A DNA stretch of 64,000 bases from Turbatrix aceti (GCA_963969345.1 OZ017767.1:9241547-9305546), one strand, 5' to 3'; numbered from the stretch's first letter, positions 1 through 12,594 are shown. Program-made: numbers and translations. The notes: generated by a model from the letters alone, not told the origin.

Positions 1-3000
1 ACGAAATTAGATCGAGAATGCTAAAGCTTCGATTGGCGACTACGACTACCGTTGATTCGTACGCGTTCATGGAGGATATTCGGCGACTGATTCCGGTAGG
101 TTTACATTTTTTTTTAGAAAAAAAAATTTTTGTTGAAATTTGTTTTGTCAATTTTTTTTTCGAATTTTTTTATCAACATTTTTTCGATTTTTTGTTTTTT
201 TGAAAGTAATTGTTTTTTTTCATTGTTTTTTTTTTGTTTTCCAGTTCTTTGGAAAAAAATTAATCGCAAATTTTTTTTTTCCAAAACGAGTCCAAATTGT
301 TCATTTTTTTGTTGAATATTTTTTTGTCGTTCAAAATGCATATTTTTTTCTTCTCAATAAACATTTTTTTGCGTCCTATTTTTTTCCATTTTTTTTGTAA
401 AAAAATTATTCCGATTTTTTAGAGCGACGTATTCGAACAAAATTTCCTGTTCTTCCCCCGAAATATTTACGAATCCGATTTTCTACGTCGTCAAGTCAAG
501 TCGACGAGTTCAAGTTTCTTCAGGGACTTTTACGGTGAAGTTCGGCTTCAGCAACGTAAGTTTACGATATTTTTCGAAAAGAGCGATTAAAAAATCATTT
601 TCAGCCATCGATTCTTCGCACTACGCTCATTCGCTCTCCAACATCGACCATGAACCTTCCCTGTCGATGATTAGCGGATTCGAGGCTGACAGTACAGAAT
701 TGGACAGTTTTCGGGATCTGTCGTTGAACGACGTTTCCTACAACGGAAATAATAATACGAACAATAATAACGAAAATTTTGATCCGCTGATCATTGACGA
801 GTCTGCGTCTTTTATTGTCATTGACACGAATCCCAACGGTCCGAGCAGCAGTTCTCATGTTCCGACGACGTTTGCTCCAGCGGCGGCCTCGACGCCTCAT
901 CGGAAGAAGCTGGGAGCGACTAGTCGGGCAGGTGAGTTGAAGGTTGGGGGGGGGCAAAAATGATTTTTTTTGGAAAAGGGGTTTTTAAAATTTTTTTCCG
1001 AAACGAGGAACAAAAACTGAAAAAAAATCGGATCGCTTACAAAAAAAATACGAACCAACTTGGTTTTAATTAATGATAGTCTGAACAACGATTCGGAGTT
1101 TCTCGAGGAGTTCGGGATCGAGCGCGACATCGTGGTCGTCGGCAGCATTGTCTTCGAGGTAGAAAACGTTGTCAAACGAGTCTTCGGGAGATTTTTTGTC
1201 GGCCCGTCGCTGCTTGACCATGGCCCACATCCGGTTGAGGTATCGATTGAGGAGTGAGAGACGCTCGTTGAACTCGTCGGGACCGCAGTTGGCAGGCATC
1301 GAGAATTCGTACTTGGCTGGGCTGTGCAGATCGAGAGATTCGTAGCCGTAGCGCTGGATTTGATTCATAATCTCGGTTGAAGTCGAAAAATTTATTTTGA
1401 AGAAATTTTTTTAAATTTTAAAAATTTTTGTGTACAATTTTTTTGTAAAAAAAAATGTAAAAATATTTTGTTTTTTAATTTTTAGGAGGAAATGGACGAG
1501 ATCGAAGCAACGACGGCAGAAACAGTCAAAAACCATCAAAAAACAACGATGCAGGTAATTTGTCAGTTCCCGACTACGGTCACTCGGTGATCAACGATGT
1601 CTTTGAACCGGAATACACGTTTGACGCGCCCCTCGATACGCCATTTGTCATCATAAACCCCGAGTTGCTGCCGATTGCATTCGCTGGACTCATCGAGGCT
1701 GTCATCTTCTCATTCAGTTCTTTCAACGAAGTTTACGGCTTTGGGACTCCACTGGCGAATTACTACCATATTCAGAAAAAAATGCCGCCCATGGATCGAG
1801 TGGTCTTTCGGGGGAACTCGAAGAAAATTCCGTTCCTGAATATGGTGAGTATTTTTTGACGAATTTTTTTACATATTTTTGACGAAAAAAGTTTTTGATT
1901 TTTTAGTACGAAATAAAAAAAAATTTCTTGAACGAAAAAAATCGGAATTTTTTTTTACTTTGATTTTTGACAAAAAAAACATGATTCATTTTTCGGAGTA
2001 CAAAATTGACTTTTTTTTTTGGACGAAAAAATGTTATTATTTTCGAAAATTTATTTTATTTATTTATTAGTTATTTTTTCGTTAAATTTAATTGTTTTAA
2101 ATTTATATTTTTTTAGTTTCTTTTTTTTTAAATTTTTTTTTTAAATTTTTTTAAAAATGAATGTATTTTTAAATTTACACAATCAGAATTTTTTTTTTAA
2201 ATAAAATTTTTAATTAAAAAAAAATTTCAGAGCTATAAAAAAATTTCGATCATGTAGTCAAATTTTTTTGCAGATTCACAATCGACTTGCATTTTACTCC
2301 CGATTTGCTGTTGAACAGGAATACAATCAGCTGGCAGCAGTTGCCAGCGATCTGAAACCGTTTTTGAGTCGCACGCAGCCGTCGAATCCTCTGGCGTCCA
2401 TAATCGATTATCAGCGAATGATCGGCGCCGCTTTTCCCTTCGAATTCGACGACGCGTTCATCAAGGTGCTCTTCCGGGAGGGCGTCTACGCTTTTTTTCG
2501 TCTCAACGAGAAATGCGACAACTACAGCGTTCAGTGGGACAAGGACCCATACGACAAGCGATTCAACGTCAACAGTCGAAGGACTGTCAGCATCATTCCG
2601 CCACCACAGCGCCTCAGTCGGACGACGATACAGAATGAGAGGGTCCTCAATGAGGCTCTGAAAAGTGGGTTTTTATAGGAAAATTTTTTTTTCGATCAAA
2701 AAAATTTTGAATTAAAAATATTTTAATTTTTTTTTAATTTTTAATAAAAAAAAATTGAAAAAATATCTTTTTGAATTTTTTTAGTCCTAAACCCCTACGT
2801 ACTCCCCTGCCTAAACCCCACGCTTGACGACTTCAACCGAGACTTCCCCGCCGCTGCCCAGTCGTACGCCGGCATGATAATGGACCAAATCCAGCGCTAC
2901 GGTTACGAATCTCTCGATCTGCACAGCTCAGCCAAGTACGAATTCTCGATGCCTGCCAACTGCGGTCCCGACGAGTTCAACGAGCGTCTCTCACTCCTCA

Positions 3001-3182
3001 ATCGATACCTCAACCGGATGTGGGCCATGGTCAAGCAGCGACGGGCCGACAAAAAATCTCCCGAAGACTCGTTTGACAACGTTTTCTACCTCGAAGACAA
3101 TGCTGCCGACGACCACGACGTCGCGCTCGATCCCGAACTCCTCGAGAAACTCCGAATCGTTGTTCAGACTATCATTAATTAA
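1..3182 (+). CDS. Unidentified conserved-looking protein, 3' part (6 exons visible)
   Basis: I do not recognise this protein. Exons read as <1..95, 423..555, 605..931, 1486..1844, 2274..2664 and 2785..3182; every junction has GT/AG ends and keeps frame, giving 566 residues and a TAA stop. The 5' end lies outside the window. The protein looks intracellular: no signal peptide or clear membrane span is visible. An Asn-rich low-complexity stretch and a Ser/Pro/Ala linker (exons 3-4) separate two folded-looking parts. The C-terminal part (exons 4-6) is rich in aromatic and charged residues, for example LANYYHIQKKMPPMDRVVF and REGVYAFFRLNEKCDN. An AATAAA at 3389-3394 could end the transcript. Intron 3 (932-1485) carries an inverted copy of the last exon. 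Exons are GC-richer than the introns, which are almost pure A/T, and this supports coding. Function is not inferred. Confidence 0.75.
1017..1385 (-). repeat. Inverted partial copy of the terminal exon inside an intron of the same gene
   Basis: The reverse complement of 1017-1385 matches 2828-3231 (last exon plus about 45 bp of 3' flank) nearly base for base. Differences seen: a roughly 35-bp deletion near the exon's 5' side and a few substitutions, including Ser to Pro, Asp to Asn and Val to Ile if translated. The copied reading frame stays open for 100 codons on the minus strand. It has no splice acceptor of its own, so it looks like a recent segmental inverted duplication and not an independent gene. 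In the host pre-mRNA the two arms could pair into a long hairpin. The other arm is 2828-3231. Confidence 0.88.
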
Positions 3183-3710
3183 AACCAAGTTGGTTCATAT
3201 TTTTTTTGTAAGCGATCCGATTTTTTTTGTCCTGTATTAATCCGTATCTATTTAATTTCCCTGTGCCCTAATCCCTAATGTTATCAGTGGTTGATCACTC
3301 GACGTGATTCTGCTGTCGACTATTCTTGTGTATTGTTCAGATTTTTTTTCAAATTTTTGCAAATTGTTAAAAGATTCAAATTTTATATAATAAATAAATT
3401 TTTATATTTTTTGAGTCAATTTATTTATTTATTTTTAACAAGATAAATAAAAAATACAAAAAATAGTAAAAAAACGGTTAGAATTCGAAATAATGCCGAA
3501 GTTGAGCACGTTTTGACTTTTTTTGGTTTGGAAAAAAACAAATCCAAAAAAAGTTGAAATGACTGTTTGTAGTACATTCTGCCAGGTGGAAAAGAATCCG
3601 GGGGAGGGAGAAAAGTTGCAAAACCTCGTAAAGACTAGATGAGTTGGAGACACACATTACACAGAATCATCCCTGGATTGTATTGGAAAGATGGGAAATT
3701 TAAAGATTGC
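3183..3710. other. Convergent intergenic region with 3' ends of both neighbours
   Basis: No gene seen. An AATAAA on the plus strand (3389-3394) and its reverse complement TTTATT (3420-3425, giving AATAAA on the minus strand) lie within 40 bp of each other. The 3' UTRs of the unidentified gene and of the homeobox gene probably meet or overlap here. Confidence 0.5.
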
Positions 3711-5178
3711 TCACTGAGCCCATCCCCAGCCATTTGGCATGTAGTAATTTGAATTGAAATTTGTTCCGGGATGCAGACCACCGCTCCCTGGTGGCAGGTA
3801 TCCATTGGAGCCGAATGCCATTGGCATCGAAGTCGCAGCTATTGTCGTAAAGTCAGCAGCTGCGTTTCGTACTTTTTGATCTGTTGAAAAGAGGTTTTGG
3901 ATTGGCATTCGACGCGCGGAGAATGCCGCTGCTGCGGCGGCTGATGCGCTGTCTGCGCCGTTGCCCAGGATGCTGTTTGACAGACCACGGTCTTGTTGGG
4001 TTTTCTTTGTCTTGTATCTGTGATTCTGAAAATGTTACATTTTTATTTTGTGTTCCTGTATTTATTTTTTTGACTCACCTGGAACCAAATCTTCACCTGA
4101 GTGGCCGTCAAGTTAATCGTCTGTGCCAGTTGTTCCCTTTCTGGAGCCGACAGATATTTCTGACTTCTAAACCGTCGCTCCAGGGCAAATGTCTGAGCTT
4201 TGGTGAACAGAACTCGTCGCTTCCGTTTCTTCTTTTTTCCATCCGGGCCAATCGTGACTTCGTCTTCCATGTCCAACTCATCGAGGGATTCCTTGGGTGA
4301 TCCCTCGGCCTTGCAGCTATCAAGCATGCCACCAATGCCGCTGCCTTCCTTTGACTCAACATTTGCAGACTCATTTGTTCCACTGGGAATTATGTTTTGT
4401 CCACTTGAGATCATGCCGGCTGCTGCGACCGCTGCCGCGCCAAAGGGATCGGTTGGCAGCATACCGTAACCATACTGAGCTGGAAGGTAGTTATTGCCAA
4501 CCGCAAATTGCGCTGCTGTTGACTGATCGTACATGTAAGCTGCAGCAGCGTGATTTGCAGATTGATTGTGCTGGTCCAGAGTATAGCCTCCGAGGAGGGG
4601 TAGGTGATCTGCCCAGGAGGAATTGGGAGTTACAGAGTAGATGCCGTTGACACCGGTTTCGGCTAGGTCACCACATCTGAAATGGGATGACAGTAAGATT
4701 TTGTTGACACTTTACCGATTGAAGGTTTTACGATTTTGCATTGGTCAACTATAGTAAAACCAACGTGAAACGTAATCTGGGAGACAATAATGTTATAAAG
4801 CCAGGTGTCGACAACCAGCGTTATATTTTTGTTTTTTGAAAACGTTCATTGTCAACTCCCGCTTTTTTAACTAGCGCAACGGTGTATGGTATCACCTTTC
4901 CACTTGTCTCGGATTTGTCAGCGGAAAGTGGTTTAATGCTTTACGTCCACTCAAAGCTGTCAGATTATCCTGTATCATCTTTTTCATTGTTAACCTAATG
5001 TGTCAACCTGTATACCATACAAGTTACGATATTTGAGAAACTCAAATTCTTACTTGACATCAGAAGCAATTTCTGGCAAACTTGTAACTGCATTGCTTGT
5101 TACCGTGGTAGGAGTTACGGTTGCAGGAGTTGACGCTGACGTTGAAGTTGCCGATGTGCTTACAAATGCCGTATTCAT
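3711..5178 (-). CDS. ceh-22: NK-2 class homeodomain transcription factor, CEH-22/NKX2-like
   Basis: Exons on the minus strand: 5178..5054, 4676..4079 and 4025..3711; both junctions keep frame and give 345 residues. The homeodomain spans the second splice, starts with [20 protein letters not shown] and ends in [13 protein letters not shown]. Tyr at homeodomain position 54 (in NHRY) is the NK-2 class signature, giving preference for CAAG-type sites. The recognition helix and the SAPERE loop also fit NK-2. Among nematode NK-2 genes it is closest by eye to CEH-22, which drives pharyngeal muscle gene expression in C. elegans; that role is transferred by family and not shown here. The N-terminal exon is Thr/Ser/Ala-rich, and the linkers hold poly-Ala runs. 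The protein ends in [11 protein letters not shown]. The first ATG follows an in-frame open stretch with good GTAAG and TTTCAG sites. An alternative would be another NK-2 paralogue (CEH-24, CEH-27 or CEH-28). Confidence 0.9.
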
Positions 5179-7054
5179 GTTGAGGTCCAACTGGTCAGGT
5201 CAGGTCAGGTGCCACTCAACTTCTTGTTGCTATTTTTGTTGCACGTGTTTGTATCTGGAATTAGATAAGGATTTGTGGATGTTGACTACTCGATAGCCTT
5301 GAGTGTTATCCCTGATGACGGAAACCCCGGGAACGTCTTGACATCGACATCGACATCTTGATGGAAAACAGGGGATCCTCTCCAATCTGACACCTGACGT
5401 GAAGATAAAGAAAGACCCTCTTCCGCCCATGGAGGGGATAACTCGCCAAGTCAAGCATCATCATACTTCAATCAAGTTCTTTCTTGAGCGTTCAACTCTT
5501 TACAGAAGCACGCACGTTTACATACAAAAGCACGTACACTTCTAAAACAAGAACCTATCAAAGACAGAAATCAACTCATCTCGGACATCAACAAAAAGAA
5601 GTTACCACTCCAGTTGATGGCATACTTGAGTGCCACTTCGACTTTATCAAGCCTTGTGGACAACTTCAACTTGTCTGTCAAAAAGCCAGAGTGTGACTAA
5701 GGTAGTTAGTGTATGATTATTGTGGAGAAGGGGTAATCGAGGGGTGGAGTGTAAGTTGTACACAGTTTGAGGCATTGATACAGACAAAAAGGTGGGCTGT
5801 TAGAACGGTAAAGTGGTTGGTGAATATTTCGAGTGGATCGAAGGCAAAGAAAGAAGACAAAAAAACGAAGCCAACCACGAGGATAGGTAGTAGATGCTGA
5901 GGGGGGAGATGGACCGCACCTTTGTTACTGTTAAGCAATTGTTCGGCGACGCTCATTTGCAAAGACTAAAGCACTGCCTTCGAGAAGGCACTTGAGCGGA
6001 GAAGCGAGTCATCTCGAGTGCTTGTAATGCGCGCAAGCGCTGGCTGTAACGTGAAATAGTCAAGAGATTCACCGGTGAGAGACGGTAGCTTGATTTTTAT
6101 AGGAGGCGGAGTCAGATCAGGTGAACGCAGGTTTAATTTGATTTGACTGAGGTGATTTCCGCTTGTGATTGATGATGACGGTAGGTTGCGGTTTGTTTTT
6201 TGATTGATAAGAAATGAGAATTTGATTTGGATGACGAATGATAGTTGTTTTTTATGGTGTTAGGTTACTGTAGTTGCAGACTCAAACATTTGTGTTTTTA
6301 ATCCTTTCAATCGGTTAGTTGATTGTCTTCTAGATGTAATCCCCCAAAAAAGTTCTTACAACAGTATAGAATTTCTATTGTGTTGTTATTCTTTGCTGAT
6401 GCTCCCGCGCATTCACGCAACCAACAACCCCTGCATTATTCGATGACATCCGTTTAATCCGACGAGTTTATCCTCGATAAATCTTGGACGAAGTCGACGA
6501 CATGTCGTCAAAGGTCATCCACCAACATCACTGGTTGCAGCGTTGTTGCAAGCTCACCTCCTTTTTGTCTCCCTTGCTGAAAGCCGATATCGGACCGCGC
6601 CTTTCTTAGCTCCCGCGCATGCCAGTGGTTGGTGGTTGGTTGGCTTGTGCGCGCGCGCACAAGCGTGCGACTTCTCATATATGCAAACAGAAGCAATTTG
6701 AGACTGTTTACAAGCGGAAAGACGCGCTCACTCTCTCCTCTTTGCCGATCACTGACTGACATGAGGGTGAGTCTTGTATCCGTCGATCAGCGCGGATGTC
6801 TGAGATCTCGCACGCGCACACACGCCGAGTTCAGTTGAGTTCAGTCTCGTCTCCCACAGTGCGCCAAACAAATGATCAAAAAAGTTTCCGCTTTTGGACC
6901 GCGACTGCCGCACCGATTTGCCGCTTTTTTGGCTTTGAGTGGTATCGCATCTCACTTTATTTGCTCTTCATTACACCTTTTTCGATTAATCCGATCGGAT
7001 TGCTTTTTTGGGGACGATGGAAGAATACTGTACGGTAGACCATATTTTTTTGAG
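5179..7054. other. Upstream region of the homeobox gene, no gene seen
   Basis: Short frames occur on both strands but none has a convincing start, splice pattern or family. Base composition is more balanced than in the long intergenic tracts further on. Short direct repeats include AGGTC units at about 5197-5210 and ATCGAC units at about 5341-5355, plus a GCGCGC run near 6650. The region probably holds the homeobox promoter and the 3' flank of the small membrane protein gene. Confidence 0.4.
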
Positions 7055-7532
7055 TTATTCGTAAGCGTAACTGAAATCTGCAATACGGGGACGCTTGGTT
7101 ACGGAATATTTATCCATCGGTGGCGTTATTTCGGCTTCGTTTAGATCCGCGAAACTGTTAGCAGGATCTGGCTTCTTGGCTTGCTTGTTCATTCTACGAG
7201 GATCTTGGTAGTGCCTGAGTGTGGGAGTTGTAGCTAGTCCGTCCGATGCCGTTGGTTCCAGCGAAATAGGTATAGGTATCAGAAGAGGATCGTTGTCTGC
7301 AGTTTCGTCTTCTGTTCTGTGGCCACTGTGGGTCCTGCCACTGTGGGTTCTGTAGTACCGACCGTGGTACCTTTTTCGTACGCATCCTAGGATTGCGCCA
7401 CTAACAAAGAGTGTTGTTGTCGTAAAAATGGTGAACCTCAAAAAGCGTGGTTATGTAAAGATTGGCGCCTGTAGAAGAAATGAGAACATACCATAGAACA
7501 AATGCCAAGTCATGTACATACCCGAACGTCAT
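7055..7532 (-). CDS. Small single-pass membrane or secreted protein, unknown family
   Basis: Two exons on the minus strand: 7532..7522 (ATGACGTTCGG) and 7436..7055, joined by an 85-bp GT-AG intron. They give 130 residues. Residues 4-21 are hydrophobic (FTIFTTTTLFVSGAILG), acting as signal anchor or signal peptide, followed by a basic patch (CVRKRYHGRYY). The remainder is hydrophilic, with a DNDPLLIPIPI stretch that resembles a dileucine sorting motif. I do not recognise a family. It lies 295 bp downstream of the phospholipase C-beta stop on the same strand. An AATAAA equivalent sits at 7627-7622 and a TTTCATCAG acceptor-like site follows it, which would fit a trans-spliced second operon gene. 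The very short first coding exon is the weakest part of the model. Confidence 0.5.
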
Positions 7533-7621
7533 TGTCTCACAAGCACTTCCTTCTGTCTGATGAAATGAGTATGACTGATTTTCATAACTTTTTTTGCGTT
7601 TCTTTCTGTGAGCTTGCAAAT

Positions 7622-7627
7622 TTTATT
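7622..7627 (-). terminator. Putative poly(A) signal of the phospholipase C-beta transcript
   Basis: TTTATT on the plus strand reads AATAAA on the minus strand, about 200 bp after the phospholipase stop and about 90 bp before the ATG of the next gene. That spacing resembles nematode intercistronic regions. Confidence 0.4.
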
Positions 7628-7826
7628 TCACAACAATACTCGTACGTAAATGCAATAATTACAAGTTTGAATGATACAAATACAAATGTTAGTTACACAG
7701 AAAGAGATGAATGTGCAAATGTCAAAGCCACGCCACCACACCTGGTGGTGATACGTGCACTTGTTACCGGTTTAAAACAAAGTCATTCAAAAGCAAATTT
7801 AAAAAAAAACGTCAGAATGCAAGTTG

Positions 7827-10800
7827 TCATTTTTGCGAACTCATGGCTTTTGTCAGCATTCGAGTGGTTTTGGCCATTGTCTGAAAACACAGATAATAAG
7901 TTGTCACCGTAAAATCAAAAAAATGCTTACATCATCGGTTTTGGCATTGATTTCAACCTTGAGTTGATGGGTAAATTCATTCAACTCATCGGTTTTTTTA
8001 TTTTTGATAACCAACAACTTCCGATTTTCTTCAACACCCCGACGAACGTATTTGTCGCTCAATCGCTTGTATTCAATGGGTGAGCTCTTCTTGCTGATTC
8101 CACTCAACTCTTCAAGACGAGATTTAGCGTTGATTTTTTGAAGTTGTTTAGTTTCGTTTTGAAATGTAAAATCGATTCGTTTTAAAATCTGTTTTTTGTG
8201 TTCCGCAAGCCGGGAATGCAGGAGTTCGTTTTTTTCCTTCAACATTTTCTGCATCGCCAAGTTTAGTTGTTTTTCGCCAAAAATTTTTCCAAGTTCACCG
8301 AGTTTGTGGATGTCGCCGAGCTCGACTGCGTCGTAGAGGTGTGGATATTTCTTAGCAAATGAACGATGCAGTTTTTGTATTTTTGAACATTCTTCGAGCT
8401 CGGCTACGGTTGGCAGGCCGACGCTCATTTTTTCGAGGTAAAATGTTTGCTGTTTTGCAACTGAAAAAAAAGTGTGTCAGTGCTTTTTTTGTACGTCAGC
8501 AATTCGGTTGCTATTGCTTGCTTGCATTTTTCAACGACTGCACCCCCGTTTTTGAGTGCTAATTAAACAAAAATAGATGGTTTGTCTCTTACCGTAATCA
8601 GAAAGCACGGTGTACTTTCGTTCACCTCTTCGTCCACTATCGACGCTCTGCGGTGTATCAGATCTCGGGGGAATGGGTGATTCGGATGTTAGACCCTCGA
8701 TTGAATCTTTGTGACTCGGCAACGCGGTCACGGATGCGATGTTGGCTATCGTAGCTATGCTGTTGTTGACCACGGGATTAGGCGGAGTTCCGGGGAGATC
8801 TTCTCCGGAATCCATGGACATTGGAAGGTCGATGGATCCCTGACCCGCCACTTTGCCGACGCTTTCGAGGACTTCGAGCAATCGTTGATTCTGTTCAGCA
8901 CGTGTCAGGTGTTGCTGTTGTTCTTCTTTCTGGTTTTCATCTTCTGAAACGAACGATACATAATCACTTATCACTGATTTTTATTATCACTGACCTCGAA
9001 CTTTGCTCATAGCCTTAATCGGATTCTGAAGGGCGTCGACCAGGTTACGATGAGCATCACTGACGTAATCCTGAATGTCAATGTGCACAAAGAGTGTCAC
9101 CGGACCGAAGGGTTTGTTGAAAGCGTTGTAGAGTACGATATGCTTGTATCCGGGTTCTATGTATGATACAGGCAGGATTCTCTGACCAAGCAGGCGTCCG
9201 CCTTCTTCGTAGACCCCGAATCTTACGTATGCCATAGCCGGAAGGATAATCTTTTCAAGTGTGAACGTGCAATTGCTTATGCCATCGATGAACACGGTAT
9301 TGAGGTCTTCGGTTGCGACAGTGCGTGTCTTGAACATTTTTTTGTGCGAATCACCGGGAAGACCGTAGAGATCGACTTCGACGTATACACTTGGTCGCTT
9401 GTCGCAGAGAAATGCAAACATTTGACCGGAAATTACGGTAACTGTCATGGTGTTTGGCACGACGTTTTCAACTCTGTCGAGTTCGAACGGATCGAACTTG
9501 CATTGGGGCTTACGCATGCACGAGGGTTTTAGAACGTATCCAGATCGACCGTTGAGCTCGAACATGGCGCCATTCATTTGGTTTGGAAGGTCGGCGGTTT
9601 GGAGATTGATGGCAGCCATCTGGCATCCGCAATTCCAGAATATCTGAAGGATTGGGTTTTGGTTAGGTGTTGTTTGGGGATTGTTTGTCAACTTGACTTA
9701 CAAGAGGCATATAATTGCTAGAATCAACCCTCGATCCACGAGGGTAGACTCGAGTGATTTGTCGCTTGTTGTGATTGACAAAGCTTTCTGCCTGTTGTTT
9801 GAGCAAATCGATTGCTTTTGTCTCTACCATGCTGTACATTTCTGAGCTAATTTGTCGCGCTGGAAGTAATTTTTTGTGTCAAATATTTGGAATTTTTGAT
9901 GTCTACTTACCTTCACAGTCCCCGAATGATGTAAACTTCCCCATAGCTCGCATATACGTCACCAAATCTGATAACTCGGTTATCAATTCTTGTTCTCGAC
10001 TCTGAAAATAGGAAGAAAATTAGTTTTTCGTTTATTTTCACCTGTTGAGTTAGTTTTCTGCCTTAACATAAGTGGCAGCAATGCTAGAGCGTTACTTACA
10101 TTATCTGTGCTTAGCTTTCCATTAACTGCAACTCCGTCAACAGACATTTGTTTTTCGCTCAGCCGTGGCGTGCCATGCGTCGAGATGGTATAATCGTCAT
10201 CTGTGTCACCGATATAGACTAAAAAGCGGAAACATAAGGCATAATTAGATAATTATCAGAGCAAGGCACAAAACACAACGGAAATTAAAAAAATTGAATA
10301 AAAATAATTTTTTTAATGCTTTGTACTCACTTTTTGTCAGCATTCGCTCAGCATTTTCATCCTCCGTGCTTCCAGAATCCACAGATGTCTGCTTCGACAT
10401 GCCACGACTGATGCCGGTGGCATTTTGATCGGTGGTGGACGGCTTTTTATTCTCAATTTTGTTTTTGATTAGAATTTTTCTTTTTAGCAAATTTGGAGAA
10501 GGAAGGTGGACTCCAGCTTTGATCTGAAATTTTGAAAATTGTAGTTTAGCAAAATTTTTTAAATTAAACCAACCGGATAGTCATCGAGGGCTTCTGTGAG
10601 CAATTTGTCACCCAGAATATCCTTACAGTATTTTGCCATTTTTATTTGTTGTTTTTGACTGCAGTGATTTTCGAAGGACAAAATCACGGGAAATTCGGAT
10701 ACAATAAAGGCTGTTTCATTGATTGCTTCGATGACGTCCTAAAATTTTTCAAATAACTGAATTTTTTGAATTTAGGTTTTCAAACCTTGAACAAAATTGT

Positions 10801-12594
10801 TGTACAAAAGCAAATTTGGGTAGGGCCATGCGTGATTATTGGTTCCGAATTCGGACCATCCCAACAGTCAAGTTCGATCGATCGACACCCATTTAGCAGA
10901 GCGTATCGATACATGGCAACCGAAGACCTCGATCTCATCTGGCGTCCTTTGAGGTACGTGTTGTGGGAGCTGTTGATAAAGTAGTGTGACAACGGTTTGT
11001 TGAGCGAAGATTCATTCAACTCGTACGCACCCATTCGAATCGGCAAATTGCATTCACCAATGAGAAATCGAATGTAATTGTCAATGTTAAGATTTTGTTT
11101 TGGATCAATTCCACTCTTTATCAACACCCGTTTTGCTGCTTCAGCATTTGCTGGAGGATATAGGATTTCGTTGAGCCGTGGATCGCGATGCACGCAGTTG
11201 AGGTAGTTTTTGAAGTCTTCGTCGCTTACTTGGTGCGCTTTGAAGCTGAAAAAAAAGATTTTTTTGGTAATGAAATACACTAGTGGGGAACAAACCATTT
11301 ACGAAAAAGATCCTGAACGTCAGCACGTCGGACAGCGGCAGTGTAGAGCTTGAAGAGAAACTCGTCTTCGGTCAGTAAATTTTTGGACATCCGCTTTTTA
11401 TCCTTCAGCAGAGGAAGGGCTTTTGTAAGCCTTTTTTCCATCAAATTTCTGTCATCTTGTTGCTTTGAGCCGGGAAAGAGGGTGTCTAGGATGCTGAAAG
11501 ATTTTTTTTATAAAACGTGATCGGGACATAAAAGTGGCAAAAAAACGCGGTTGATGTGATTTTGGAAAATTTCCTAAATATTTTTTTGACAGTAAATGAA
11601 AAAAAATCGGGACAAAAATCTTTTTATTCATTTTTTTTAAATTTTGATCGAAGAAAAACGAACTGTTCGATACTGAAGTGATCATCTGTAATCGTGCACT
11701 TTAATCGGGAAAACAATCTTTTCCAGTAGTAGAAACAACTGCTTTGCCGGTTATAATATTGTACGGAAAGGTCACGGAGTTCTTTACACCAAAGCTAAAA
11801 AAGAAGCATCACTGTGAAAACAGAACCATCGGCTGCTTTCTCAAACTACAAAAAAAGCAAACAAACCTTTGCCAATTCAGGAGTTTGTGTCAAGAAAATA
11901 AAATTATTAGGATTCACGTAATCCAATCCATTTACTACCGTAACTATGCAATCCATCCACACGCAGGTTGCCGTGGCAAATGTTGACTTTAGCATACGTT
12001 CGATTTGTGAATTTTGTGAATCATTTTTCATCTTTGATGAATCAGAATATCCGCCGATAAAGACGTCGACAATTTCATCGATAAATACAGTTTCAATTCT
12101 TGGATTCTTTTCAACCGTTTTGGAATAGAGTATCATCAGGTCATCGCTGATGACGAGGTCGACTATCATTCCCGATGGGTTGTCAGAGAACTGAAAAAAG
12201 AGAAGAAATATTTAGAAGACGGAAATTTAAAAAGTCTGTGACGCACATTGTCAAATTTAAAAACCCGTATGGGTGGCAAAGCTTTGACACCTTCAAAACT
12301 TCCGTTGCATGATGACCCGATGTAACTGGCACGATTTCGAAGAGGCAAAGTAGTCGTGGTCAGAGAGTTGCTTTTTACGGTGGCTGGAGGAATTGGCTGC
12401 TGATTGAGACTCTCGGCGGCACTGTGCCGGCGTCTGGCATCCGGCGTGACAACCTTTAGCCCGCCATTGCTCGTGTAATGGTAGGTGGCTGCGGAAGTCG
12501 ATGGCCTCGAGTCCATAAGATCTGGATGCGGATCAAATTCATCGTGCACCTTGACAATGGTGGTGTTAAGTGAGGCCCGTTTGATCGCTTTCAT
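7827..12594 (-). CDS. Phosphoinositide-specific phospholipase C, beta type (EGL-8/PLC-2 like)
   Basis: It hydrolyses PIP2 to IP3 and diacylglycerol downstream of Gq. Fourteen exons on the minus strand keep frame throughout: 12594..12247, 12190..11867, 11794..11664, 11493..11296, 11245..10786, 10738..10574, 10523..10331, 10218..10100, 10001..9911, 9841..9702, 9643..8995, 8943..8593, 8460..7931 and 7880..7827; about 1250 residues. Order: Ser/Thr-rich N-terminus, PH-like domain, EF-hand region, X domain, charged X-Y linker (exons ending 10331 and 10100), Y domain, C2, then a Lys/Glu-rich coiled coil typical of the beta class. Catalytic features visible: NSSHNTYL and ITHGPT histidines and SIELDCWDG in [15 protein letters not shown] and FWNCGCQM in Y. 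C2 begins near GYVLKPSCM. The donor of exon 3 (CA then GTTCGT) is weak. The first ATG is uncertain, since the frame stays open back to an acceptor at about 12603. Whether it is the egl-8 or plc-2 orthologue cannot be settled by eye. Confidence 0.93.

Noticed and set aside
1066..1368. 100-codon minus-strand frame as an independent gene
   Set aside because: It is the inverted copy of the neighbouring gene's last exon and has no start context, promoter or upstream exon of its own.
6130..6151. 22-bp stretch starting GGTTTAATT and ending TGAG followed by GT, like a spliced-leader RNA gene
   Set aside because: Only about 14 of 22 bases agree with SL1, which is highly conserved in nematodes, and no convincing Sm site or typical SL RNA stem follows.
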